This document shows, in pieces, positions 7,939 through 15,800 of a stretch of 16,183 nucleotides of DNA. Under the pieces are notes generated by a model. That model searched no databases and was not told where the DNA came from. It was given only the letters and a program-made list of their open reading frames with translations. The DNA is from Limnohabitans sp. Lineage in GTDB: Bacteria > Planctomycetota > Phycisphaerae > Phycisphaerales > SM1A02. The stretch lies in assembly GCA_030054275.1 (NCBI GenBank), contig JASGCF010000026.1, forward strand, positions 1-16,183. Reading direction: 5' to 3'. The translations under genes were made by a program, and so were the position numbers. Numbering within the stretch: position 1 is the stretch's first letter; the number at the start of each line of letters is the position of its first letter.

Positions 7939-8256
7939 TCAGCGGCCGAAGAATCGACCGAGGACGCCGGCGCCAGCCTTTTCATGCTTGATGAGCATTT
8001 CAAGTTCACCAGCATCGAAATAGATGCCGCCGCACGCGCCGCAGAGATCCACCACCACATTCTCAAACTTCTTCTCGGCCATCTTTCCGCCGCACTTCGG
8101 GCAGCACATCCAGTGCGAAGCCTTCGCTGCGCCAGCCTCTGCCGCCTTGCGCTTGGCGTCGAGTTCTGCGCGGATCTTTGCAAGCTGCTCGATTTCCTGC
8201 TTCTTGAAGGCAGCTTCTTCGTGGTTGTAGCCGGTGGGTTCGGTGATGCCGCTCAT
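7939..8256 (-). CDS. Small zinc-ribbon (TFIIB-type) protein
   Basis: A 105-residue soluble protein. Residues 11-42 are a charged, Ala/Lys/Glu-rich helix, likely a coiled coil. Residues 51-90 form a zinc ribbon of the zf-TFIIB type: CPKCGGKM (first CxxC, 52 and 55), FENVVVDLCGACGGIYFDAGELE (second CxxC, 72 and 75). The W/Y-F-D-x-G-E-L-E tail is the usual signature of this bacterial family. The C-terminus is short and basic (GRFFGR). The family is widespread, and most bacterial members have no proven function; the name reflects the zinc fold, not transcription factor activity. The start is supported by AGGA six bases upstream on the minus strand. It lies 161 bases upstream of the metalloprotease on the same strand and is divergent from the phosphatase-cytochrome gene, but no functional link is visible. 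Confidence 0.85.
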   Translation of the reverse strand: MSGITEPTGYNHEEAAFKKQEIEQLAKIRAELDAKRKAAEAGAAKASHWMCCPKCGGKMAEKKFENVVVDLCGACGGIYFDAGELEMLIKHEKAGAGVLGRFFGR

Positions 8257-8262
8257 AGGTGG

Positions 8263-8266
8263 TCCT
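8263..8266 (-). promoter_or_regulatory. Ribosome binding site for the zinc-ribbon protein
   Basis: Read on the minus strand, AGGA lies six bases before the ATG at 8256, which supports that start. Confidence 0.5.
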
Positions 8267-8280
8267 GCTCTTTCGTCGCA

Positions 8281-8295
8281 GCGGCAAAGTGCCGC
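8281..8295. repeat. Perfect inverted repeat in the divergent intergenic region
   Basis: GCGGCA, spacer AAG, TGCCGC. It lies 25-39 bases upstream of the zinc-ribbon start and about 77 bases before the phosphatase start at 8372. It may be an operator or leader hairpin; in GC-rich DNA a six-base arm can arise by chance. Confidence 0.3.
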
Positions 8296-8371
8296 AGCAA
8301 GGGCTCAGAGGATAGCACGCGCGGCGTGGCGTGGAGGGCCTCGGACACGCGAAGCGGATAGCCTGCACGGC

Positions 8372-9487
8372 ATGAGCATTCGCCGTGTACGAATTGAATT
8401 TGGGTCCGCCGTCCGTGACAGCCAATGCGCCGGAAGCGTTGTCGCAATCGCTGCTGCCGAGGTTTTCGCCATGGTTGTTGCCGTGGTTGTTGCCATGGTT
8501 GTTGCGGCAGGTGTGCACGCCGCCCACACGGACGACAAGTCCGCGCCTCCGCGGCAGCCAAGCACGACGGCACTTCCGACGGCCAGCGAAACAGTTCCCG
8601 TTGATTTTCCAGGACTACATCAGGTCGTTTCGTATGCAGGCAAGAGCGGCGCGCCGTTCTATTCAGGAAGTGCCCCCGATGGCACGACGGGGCTCGACTC
8701 GTTGGCAGCACTGGGTATCAAGACGATCATTTCGGTCGATGGTGCGATCCCTGATGTCGCGGCGGCGAAGGCGCGCGGTTTGCGGTATGTGCATCTTCCC
8801 ATCGGTTATGACGGATTCGATGACGCGCGCAAAGCAGAACTCGTGCGCGCTGTGCGTGATCTTCCCAAGCCGCTTTACATCCATTGCCATCACGGGAAGC
8901 ATCGAAGTGCGGGCGCTGCTGGCACGATCGCTGTATCGCTTGGTTGGATGACCAACGAAGAAGCTGCTGCGCGCATGAAGGTGTCGGAAACCGCGGCGAG
9001 TTACACGGGTCTTTGGTCGTGCGAAGCGAAGGCGGCACCAATGATGAGTGCTGCGATCGACGCAGCCAGCGCCGACTTTCCAGAGATCACGAAGCCAGAT
9101 TCGATGGTTGCAGCCATGATTGCGATCGACGAGGCCTTCGATCGGATCAAGTTGGTTGAGAAGAATGGTTGGAAAGTACCGGCGTCGCATCCTGACCTCG
9201 CTCCGGCTGCCGATGCTGGAAAGATGGTGGATTTCTTCCGGCTGCTTGAGAATGATGCGCACCTCGCCAAACTCGATGAGAAGGGGAAGCACGACTTCCT
9301 CGCGCTCTTGCACGATGGCGCGAAGCAGACAGGTGTCTTGGAAGAGGCACTGGTGCAGTCGAAGGTGGGAACCTTGACGGCGGCCTTGACGGCGGCCTTG
9401 ACCGACGAAGAGCGCGCGCGCATCAAGGCTGCGATGGGCGCGATCACCGCGAATTGCAAGGCGTGCCACGCGAAGTATCGTGATTGA
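8372..9487 (+). CDS. Exported cysteine phosphatase (PTP/DSP-like) fused to a cytochrome c'-like domain
   Basis: From the ATG at 8372 the protein has 371 residues. An upstream in-frame ATG at 8234 would overlap the divergent zinc-ribbon gene and adds only low-quality sequence. Residues 1-22 carry an RR pair, followed by a long hydrophobic Val/Ala run (23-46) and a possible signal peptidase site near GVHA (47-50), so export or anchoring is likely. Residues 75-205 are a dual-specificity-type phosphatase domain: YSGSAPDG, LAALGIKTIISVDG, and the P-loop IHCHHGKHRSA, giving Cys172 and Arg178 of the HCx5R motif. Asp in IGYDGFDD may be the general acid. Residues 240-371 are mainly helical and end in NCKACHAKYRD. 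This CxxCH (Cys362, Cys365, His366) five residues from the terminus is the heme site position of cytochrome c'. Heme c attachment happens outside the cytoplasm, matching the export signal. No clear Shine-Dalgarno is seen. The substrate is unknown. Confidence 0.82.
   Translation: MSIRRVRIEFGSAVRDSQCAGSVVAIAAAEVFAMVVAVVVAMVVAAGVHAAHTDDKSAPPRQPSTTALPTASETVPVDFPGLHQVVSYAGKSGAPFYSGSAPDGTTGLDSLAALGIKTIISVDGAIPDVAAAKARGLRYVHLPIGYDGFDDARKAELVRAVRDLPKPLYIHCHHGKHRSAGAAGTIAVSLGWMTNEEAAARMKVSETAASYTGLWSCEAKAAPMMSAAIDAASADFPEITKPDSMVAAMIAIDEAFDRIKLVEKNGWKVPASHPDLAPAADAGKMVDFFRLLENDAHLAKLDEKGKHDFLALLHDGAKQTGVLEEALVQSKVGTLTAALTAALTDEERARIKAAMGAITANCKACHAKYRD
8471..8506 (+). repeat. 12-bp in-frame tandem repeat in the signal segment
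   Basis: Three copies of (A/G)TGGTTGTTGCC run head to tail (8471-8482, 8483-8494, 8495-8506) and encode MVVAVVVAMVVA in the hydrophobic core of the export signal of the phosphatase-cytochrome protein. The copies differ at only one or two positions. Confidence 0.85.
9374..9402 (+). repeat. 12-bp in-frame tandem repeat in the cytochrome c'-like domain
   Basis: TTGACGGCGGCC occurs twice without change (9374-9385, 9386-9397) and continues with TTGAC. It encodes LTAALTAALT just before the last helix that leads into the heme motif. Confidence 0.8.
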
Positions 9488-9492
9488 TGGTG

Positions 9493-9510
9493 TCACGGTG
9501 GAATCCGTGA
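9493..9510 (+). terminator. Hairpin directly after the phosphatase-cytochrome gene
   Basis: TCACGG (9493-9498), loop TGGAAT, CCGTGA (9505-9510): a perfect six-base-pair stem starting six bases after the stop codon. No T run follows, so it is a terminator or mRNA-end hairpin candidate only. Confidence 0.35.
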
Positions 9511-9660
9511 GGCATCCAATCGTCGCGGCAGAAATCTTTTGCAAAAAACTTCGCCGCAATTTTGTCGTCACTTCCGGGGTCGCATCGTCTTCACGGTACG
9601 GTGCAATCAAGTTCGGCGAAGTGATGCCGATAGGTGTGTTGCGCACAGTTTTGGTGGGTT

Positions 9661-9665
9661 GAGGA
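9661..9665 (+). promoter_or_regulatory. Ribosome binding site that sets the addB start
   Basis: GAGGA lies four bases before the ATG at 9670. It favours this codon over the in-frame GTG at 9634, which has no such site and would add MCCAQFWWVEEI, unlike a protein start of this family. Confidence 0.65.
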
Positions 9666-9669
9666 AATC

Positions 9670-12600
9670 ATGCGTTCAGAACCGCGTCATATCACGCGAC
9701 TTGATCCAGCGCTGCCGCTTTCTGCGGCCATCGCGACGGTGCTCTGTCGAACTCCGTCCGATGCGAGTGCGACGAATCAAGCCAATGGACATCAGGCGAG
9801 GTCGCGATTTGCTCTCGGCCGAACGATGTTGGTTGTGCCTGGCGGCCGATTGGCGCGCGCTATCGAACGACGGTTGATTGAGTTGGCGCGCGAAAGTCGT
9901 GAGGTGCTCGAAGCACCGACCATCGTGACGCCACTCATGCTCTTCGGTCGTTTCATCGTGCCGTCTCGGCCGATGCTCTCGCGGATCGGCGCGCAAGCGA
10001 GTTGGCGCGAGGCACTCGAACGAATTGCATCGAACGATGTCCCGTTGCTTGAACGACTTGCTGCTGCGTTTGGAAGCCCAAGCGATATGCCAGAGCGGTT
10101 GCGGCCGCGCATCGCGTCGCGGCTTACGAAACTTTCCGTCGAAGTCGCATCTGCGATGCACACCTTTGGGTCGGTGCGATCTGCCTTGGCAGCGCGTGCA
10201 TCGGCGGGCGAGTCGACAGATTCGCGGCTGTTGGAGCATTGGACAGCGCTCGAGAAGTGCGCGCGCGTTCGCGATGCATTGTTGGACGAGGCTCAGGTTG
10301 CCGACCGCGACAACGCCTTTCGAGACGCGCTCGCTCGAGAGTTTCAGTCGCAAGAATTTGAGTCGCGAGAGTTTGAGTCGCGAGAGTTTCAGTCGCAAGA
10401 ATTTGAGTCGCGAGCGTTTCAGTCGCAGCAACTTGGAGCAGTGTCCGCCGATGCAGCCGACTCTGGATCGGCGAAAGTTTCGTCGATCCTCGGATTCGAC
10501 CGCGTCGTCATTCTGTTTGCGGATCCAGAGCCGGTACATCTTGCGCTCTTTCGCGTGCTCGAAGCACGCGGAGTATCCATCGAAATCTGTGTGCACCGAG
10601 TCAACGCGGACGATGCATCGGAATGCGATCGCGTCTCGGACAGCGTGCTGACGAAGGAAGGATTTCCCGTGCGGGCGCGATGGGCAGCACACGCGTTCGG
10701 TTCCCAAGTGATTCGGAACGACGCCATTCGTGTTGGTGAAGGGCCGAGTGATGCGGCGACCGAAGTTGTCGCATCCATACGCGCGATCCCGACGCCGCGT
10801 CGAAGCAACGAAATCGCGGTCATGGCGCCGGACGATGAAACGCGCCGCGCGATCGAGCGTGCCCTCGGCGAAGTTGGCACTCGTGCAGCACGCACGGAAT
10901 CGCGCGTGTTCGCTGCGACGCGGCTTGGCATGCTTCTCGCACGACTTGAGGACCTCCTTGGCGATGAAAGCATGGAGTCATTCGCTGCGTACATCAGGCA
11001 TCCAGATGTCGCGCGGGCGAGTGGGTGCGTTGGCGCGGAGCGAGATACTGCGAACTACCGTGTTGCGACGGTTGCGGAATATTGGCGCGATCGCGTGGTC
11101 GATGCGCATGGTTCGCAGGGTTTCAAAGCGATTCGTGATGCTGTTGTGGCACAAGTTGCGCCACTCGCGGGTGCGCGTTCCATCAGCGCATGGGCGAGGC
11201 CGTTGCGGGCATTCCTTGCATCCGTGGTCGGGGAAGATGCCAGCGGCGCATTCGAGGAAGAGCGCGCGCAGTCGATCGCGGCGCTTGATCGGGTGCTCGG
11301 CGACCTCGCCGATGTTCCCGCAACTTTTTCGACGGCGATTTCGTGCAGCGATGTCATTCGAATCATTCGTGCCGCCGTTGATCGCACCGAGATTCGTGGA
11401 GTTGGACGCACGGAGGGCGTTTCTCTCATCCAATGGCTTGATGCAGGGCTTGCGGACGAGCCGCATCTCGTCCTCGCAGGGTTTGCGGATGGTGTGGTAC
11501 CGGAAGGTGATGTTGCAGACACGCTGCTCCCCGATGCTGTGCGGCGCGATCTCGGATTTCTTTCAAGCCTTCGGCGAGCAGCACGCGACGCATGGATTCT
11601 TGACGGCATCTTGCTCCGTGCGCGGGCCCGTCAGGCTGCTGGGCTTCCTGCAAGTGTGCAGTTTGTTGTCGCACGACGCTCCGCAACAGGTGATCCGTTA
11701 CGGCCGTCGCGCTACCTCCTCCGCGTCGAACCATCGGCGCTTCCAGCTCGTGTAGCGCGACTCTTTCCCGCAGAGCGTGAGCGTGATCCTGTTGTGACAA
11801 AGACCGGAGCCACGGTCGAGTTTCCCGTGCGTCCGAAAGTCGAGGGCAGCGTCTTTCGCACGATCTCGGTGACGGCGTTTCGCACCTATCTCAAGTGTCC
11901 GTATCTCTTTCAGTTACAGAACGACCCAAGACTGCGGCTTTCAAGTCTTGATGAAAGTGCTGCAGAACTCGATGCGCGCAACTTTGGCAAGGTGCTCCAT
12001 GATGCTGTCGAAGAGTGGGGGCGCGAGGAGATCGCGCGTTCGCAACCAACGACAGATCGCGCTGCGATCGAGAAATCGGTGTTGGCACACTTCGATGCAG
12101 CCATCCTGCGCAAACTTCCGACGCGACCGTCCGCTGCGGTGCGCGTTCAACTTGAAGTTCTCCGGACGCGATTGCAACGATTCGCGGCGTTGCAAGCGAA
12201 AGAGGCTGAGGCAGGTTGGCATGTTCGCTTCGTCGAATTGAAATTTGATGAGCAGTCGGGCCCACTCGTGATCGCAGCGAGCGCCGGATCGGCAGATCCG
12301 TTGCGTGGCCTTCGCTTGGTTGGCCGAATTGACCGTGTCGATGTCCATCGGGAAACAGGCGCGTGGCGCGCACTCGATTACAAAACCGGATCCGCTGGTT
12401 CCACGCCAACATCAACCCATCTCAAGGGACGAAAGATCGGTTCGCGTCGATGGATCGATCTGCAACTTCCGCTCTATCGGCATCTGCTCGCAGAGGCGAA
12501 GCAGGCGATCCATGTTGCGTCAAGCGGCTTGGGATACATCAACCTCGCAGCGAGCGCCGAAAAGAGCGGCGTTCGCATGCTCGAATGTAGCCCGGAAGAA

Positions 12601-12819
12601 TTTGATGACGCGTTTGGGGAGGCACAGCGTGTGGTCCAAGGCGTTCTTGACGGGGAGTTCACGCCAGCAGCGCGCACTCCGTTTCCACCGGACGATCCGC
12701 TCGCGGCAGTCTGGGGACTGGGGCTTCGCTCGCAAGTACTCGGCCAATCCGACCCACTCGGTGGCGAGGCTGATCGCGATGGCGCGGGAGACGGCAGCGC
12801 TTCGGGAGGTGACGCATGA
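9670..12819 (+). CDS. addB: AddB-like subunit of helicase-nuclease, C-terminal PD-(D/E)XK nuclease
   Basis: A 1049-residue protein. The N-terminal 700 residues follow a superfamily 1 helicase layout without its active site: where a Walker A would stand there is VPGGRLARAIERRL. Other landmarks are EIAVMAPDDETRRAIERAL and LVLAGFADGVVPEGD. The C-terminus is a RecB-type nuclease: FGKVLHDAVEEW (His777), GRIDRVD (Asp888), LDYKTG (Asp903, Lys905) and QLPLY (Gln932, Tyr936). All expected metal and catalytic residues are present. In AddAB this domain cuts one strand as the complex unwinds a broken DNA end, preparing it for RecA. The iron-sulfur Cys cluster known from Bacillus AddB is not seen: Cys occurs in KCPYLF, but no CxxCxxxxxC follows the nuclease. 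A 90-bp minisatellite sits at residues 224-253. The stop overlaps the addA start. Confidence 0.85.
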   Translation: MRSEPRHITRLDPALPLSAAIATVLCRTPSDASATNQANGHQARSRFALGRTMLVVPGGRLARAIERRLIELARESREVLEAPTIVTPLMLFGRFIVPSRPMLSRIGAQASWREALERIASNDVPLLERLAAAFGSPSDMPERLRPRIASRLTKLSVEVASAMHTFGSVRSALAARASAGESTDSRLLEHWTALEKCARVRDALLDEAQVADRDNAFRDALAREFQSQEFESREFESREFQSQEFESRAFQSQQLGAVSADAADSGSAKVSSILGFDRVVILFADPEPVHLALFRVLEARGVSIEICVHRVNADDASECDRVSDSVLTKEGFPVRARWAAHAFGSQVIRNDAIRVGEGPSDAATEVVASIRAIPTPRRSNEIAVMAPDDETRRAIERALGEVGTRAARTESRVFAATRLGMLLARLEDLLGDESMESFAAYIRHPDVARASGCVGAERDTANYRVATVAEYWRDRVVDAHGSQGFKAIRDAVVAQVAPLAGARSISAWARPLRAFLASVVGEDASGAFEEERAQSIAALDRVLGDLADVPATFSTAISCSDVIRIIRAAVDRTEIRGVGRTEGVSLIQWLDAGLADEPHLVLAGFADGVVPEGDVADTLLPDAVRRDLGFLSSLRRAARDAWILDGILLRARARQAAGLPASVQFVVARRSATGDPLRPSRYLLRVEPSALPARVARLFPAERERDPVVTKTGATVEFPVRPKVEGSVFRTISVTAFRTYLKCPYLFQLQNDPRLRLSSLDESAAELDARNFGKVLHDAVEEWGREEIARSQPTTDRAAIEKSVLAHFDAAILRKLPTRPSAAVRVQLEVLRTRLQRFAALQAKEAEAGWHVRFVELKFDEQSGPLVIAASAGSADPLRGLRLVGRIDRVDVHRETGAWRALDYKTGSAGSTPTSTHLKGRKIGSRRWIDLQLPLYRHLLAEAKQAIHVASSGLGYINLAASAEKSGVRMLECSPEEFDDAFGEAQRVVQGVLDGEFTPAARTPFPPDDPLAAVWGLGLRSQVLGQSDPLGGEADRDGAGDGSASGGDA
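10339..10428 (+). repeat. 15-bp in-frame minisatellite in addB, six copies
   Basis: Six head-to-tail 15-base units at 10339, 10354, 10369, 10384, 10399 and 10414 encode EFQSQ, EFESR, EFESR, EFQSQ, EFESR, AFQSQ. Only a few positions vary (C/G in the third codon, A/G near the end, one Ala). Near-identity at DNA level, including synonymous sites, points to recent expansion. Confidence 0.92.
12805..12809 (+). promoter_or_regulatory. Ribosome binding site for addA inside the addB end
   Basis: GGAGG lies six bases before the ATG at 12816. With the ATGA overlap it implies translational coupling of the two subunits. Confidence 0.7.
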
Positions 12820-15800
12820 CCACAAACTCCTCAAACTCGACCAACAGCACCCGTCCCGTATCAGATGCGCCGCAGCGCTCGATCCTCGTTGCAAATGCCG
12901 GTTCAGGAAAGACATGGACACTCGCCAATCGCGTACTTGCATGGTGTTTCGATGAGCGCCGCGCGGGTCGCACGCCACGCCCGGCCGCGATTCTGGCTGT
13001 GACCTTTACACGCAAGGCCGCCGGCGAAATTCTCGCGCGCATTCTCACGCACGCGGCACAAGGTGCAGCAGATTCCGAAGCGGGTGAAGAGGCGCGCGAT
13101 CGTTTTTCGAAAGTCGTGGGCGAGGCAAGTGCTGCGGACTATCTCGCCGTACTTGAAGCGCTTTGTCGCGATTTGCACCGCATGCAGATCGGAACCATCG
13201 ATGGATACTTTCATCGCATTGCGACAGCGATGCCAGACGAAGTCGGACTGCCGCCCGATTGGACGGTGGGTGAGGAACGAGAGGTCGAGTCGCTGCGGGC
13301 TGAAGCAGCCGCACGCGTCCTCGCCGAGCCCGATGCTCTTGGGCTGATCTCGTTGCTGGAGGAAGGTGCGCCCAAGGCATCTGTGTTGGCCTCGATCACC
13401 GATCTCATGGGCGGCCGCTCCGTGAGTGTGCTTGACCTCTATCGCGGATGTGCGATTGGTGGCGAAGCCGCAGTGCATCGGGCTTGGGGTTGGATTGCTC
13501 GCATCCCTGTGGGCAACGATGTCGCGGGATCCAACGCGAAGGCGAACTACCACAGCGCGTGTGCGTTGTGGCGTGCACTTCAGATTCCGTTGACGGCCGA
13601 CAAGAAGGCTCCAAAGCCGCGCGTCGCGTGGCTGAAGGCGCATCGCGTGGTGCTCGACTGTCTCGAGCGGCGCGACTTTCGGCAACTTGCAGAGCAGGAG
13701 ATTCTGCAGCGGCTCGATCAGAACGCAACATACAGTTCATTTGCGCCGCCGCAGGAGTGGCTCGAGGCATTCGCTGCGGTTCGTCCGCACCTTCGCGCCG
13801 GACTCTTAGGGTTGGTTCGAGGGCGCATGGATGGCGCCTTGAAGGTGGTGCCACTTGCCGATCGTGCGCTACGAGAACTCCAAGCGGATCGTGGGATTTT
13901 CACCTTCGGCGATGTTGGTCTTGGCGTTGCAAGTGCTGCGATGCGCGAAGGGTCGCGCGTTGCGAATCCCGCGCATCTTCGCGCAGCCATCGGATCCGAG
14001 ATTGTTGATCTTGCGATCGATGAAGCGCAGGACACCAGTGCGGAGCAATTCGCCGCGCTTCGTCCGCTGATTGAGGATGTGCTTGCTGTCGAGCGGTTCT
14101 CAGATGCGTCGGTCGGCTCGATTTCCCAGCTAATCGCATCATCCGCAGCCGCACCAGCGGGTCGGTTCCTCGTTGTCGGAGATCCGAAGCAGTCGATTTA
14201 TGGTTGGCGCGGCGGCACCCCCGGACTCATTCATGAAATGCAAGAGCGCTACAAGAGCGCGCTTGATCGAGACGCGCCCCTTCGGAAGAGTTACCGATCT
14301 TCGAAACTTTTGATGGACTTCGTCAATCGCGTCTTCTCGAATCTCTCGGACGATGTGTTGCCCTTGGTCGAAGACGACGAGCATCGACAGCCACTGTTGT
14401 CGATTGGCGATTTTCTGCTGCGTGAAGAGTTGCCCGATGAAGTCGCGGGCAGCGCATTTGTTCGTGCGCTGCGCGATTGGCGCTTTGAATCGCATGAGGC
14501 TGACAACCTGAAACTCCATGGCAGCATCCATGCGTATGTCTATGGTGAAAGTGATGCGCCCGTTGATCCAGACGATGTTCTGGGTGTCGATGCAGTGACC
14601 GCGGTCACGGCAGCTGAGCGCGCTGCGCAGGTTGCTGCGCGACTGCATCGTGAGCATCCTGAACGCACGATTGGCGTTCTTGTGCGCACCAATCGTGTTG
14701 CGAGTGATGTGATGGAGGCGCTGCGGAGGCTGCGCGTGCCAGCAAGTGACGAAGGTCGTGCGACACTTCTCGATTCCCCAGCCGTTGTTGGCATGATCCA
14801 GTGTCTTCGGCTTATCGATCAGCCAGGCGATCGCATCGCGCACTTCCTTGTCTCGCGCGGTCCAATGGCGGCCATCACGGGTCTGCAACCGCTGGAGGAG
14901 GCGTCTTCGCCGGCGAGCGCCCTTGAGGACGCCGTGCGATTTTCAAGCGAATGGCGCGGCCGTATCGCAGACGAAGGATTGGCGAAGGTCTTGCGCGGGT
15001 TCGTAGACCAATTGGCTGCCCCGGGGCCAGTTTCGGGTGGTCTCTCTTCGCGTGAGCGTGGTCTTTCTTCGCAGGAGCGTGGCCTTACTGCGCGTGAGCG
15101 TGGCCGACTTGAGCGCATGGTGGCCATCGCAGAAGACCTCGCAGCTGAGCAGCCAGCACGACTCACTGGCTTCATCGACGCGCTTGCGAGCGACGCGGCC
15201 GACGCGAGTTCTGCCGATCGCATTCGCGTGATGACCGTGCATGCGTCGAAGGGTCTTGAGTTTGACGAGGTCATTCTTGCATCGCTCGACGACTCGTGGG
15301 GTAGCGCCCCAACCGAGTGGGGTTCGGTTGCGACAGATCCGACCATGCCTCCGCAGTTGGTTGGACCGCTCGGCACGACATCCATTCGATATTGGTTGCC
15401 GGAATTGGCTGTCGTCGAGCGCGATGAGCGGCGGCGGCGATTGCTTGACGACCTTTCGCTGTTCTATGTTGCCGCAACCCGCGCGCGACGAGGGCTGCAT
15501 CTGATCGCCTCGAATGATCCGAAGGGGAAATTGCCAACTGCAGCGAAACTCATCGGCGCAGCGCTCCAGCGCACAGCAGCCGTTCAAGACACACTTGCTG
15601 GCGCGCAGCCGTTCACGCAGACACTGACAAAGACGCCTTTCGACCAAGCCCAGCCGTTCTGGTCTGTGTTGTATGAACCAGAGATCTCGAAGGCGGCCGA
15701 AGTTGGCTCGGTTGACAAACGCGCGGACGCCACCAAGCGTGAAGCGCCGACTCGCGATGAGGGGCATGATCAACCGCATGATCAACCGCACGATCAACCG

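Noticed and set aside
8234..8371. Longer N-terminus for the phosphatase-cytochrome protein (in-frame ATG at 8234)
   Set aside because: It would overlap the divergent zinc-ribbon gene and its ribosome binding site, and it puts 46 Arg/Ala-rich residues before the export signal. The ATG at 8372 gives a normal signal arrangement.
9539..9567. Promoter for addB in the AT-rich patch after the phosphatase gene
   Set aside because: TTGCAA at 9539-9544 resembles a -35 box, but no acceptable -10 box lies at a 15-19 base spacing.
9634..9669. GTG start for addB at 9634
   Set aside because: It has no Shine-Dalgarno; the ATG at 9670 has GAGGA four bases upstream, and the extra residues are not protein-like for this family.
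10339..10428. CRISPR-like array
   Set aside because: Units are 15 bases with no spacers and encode in-frame residues of AddB. The same holds for the 12-bp array at 15765 and the 21-bp array at 15039.
10419..10994. Minus-strand open frame of 191 codons opposite addB (and similar long antisense frames opposite most genes)
   Set aside because: GC-rich coding DNA leaves the antisense frames open. The translation is low-complexity Arg/Ser/Ala sequence with no motif, and the plus strand carries a clear conserved gene.
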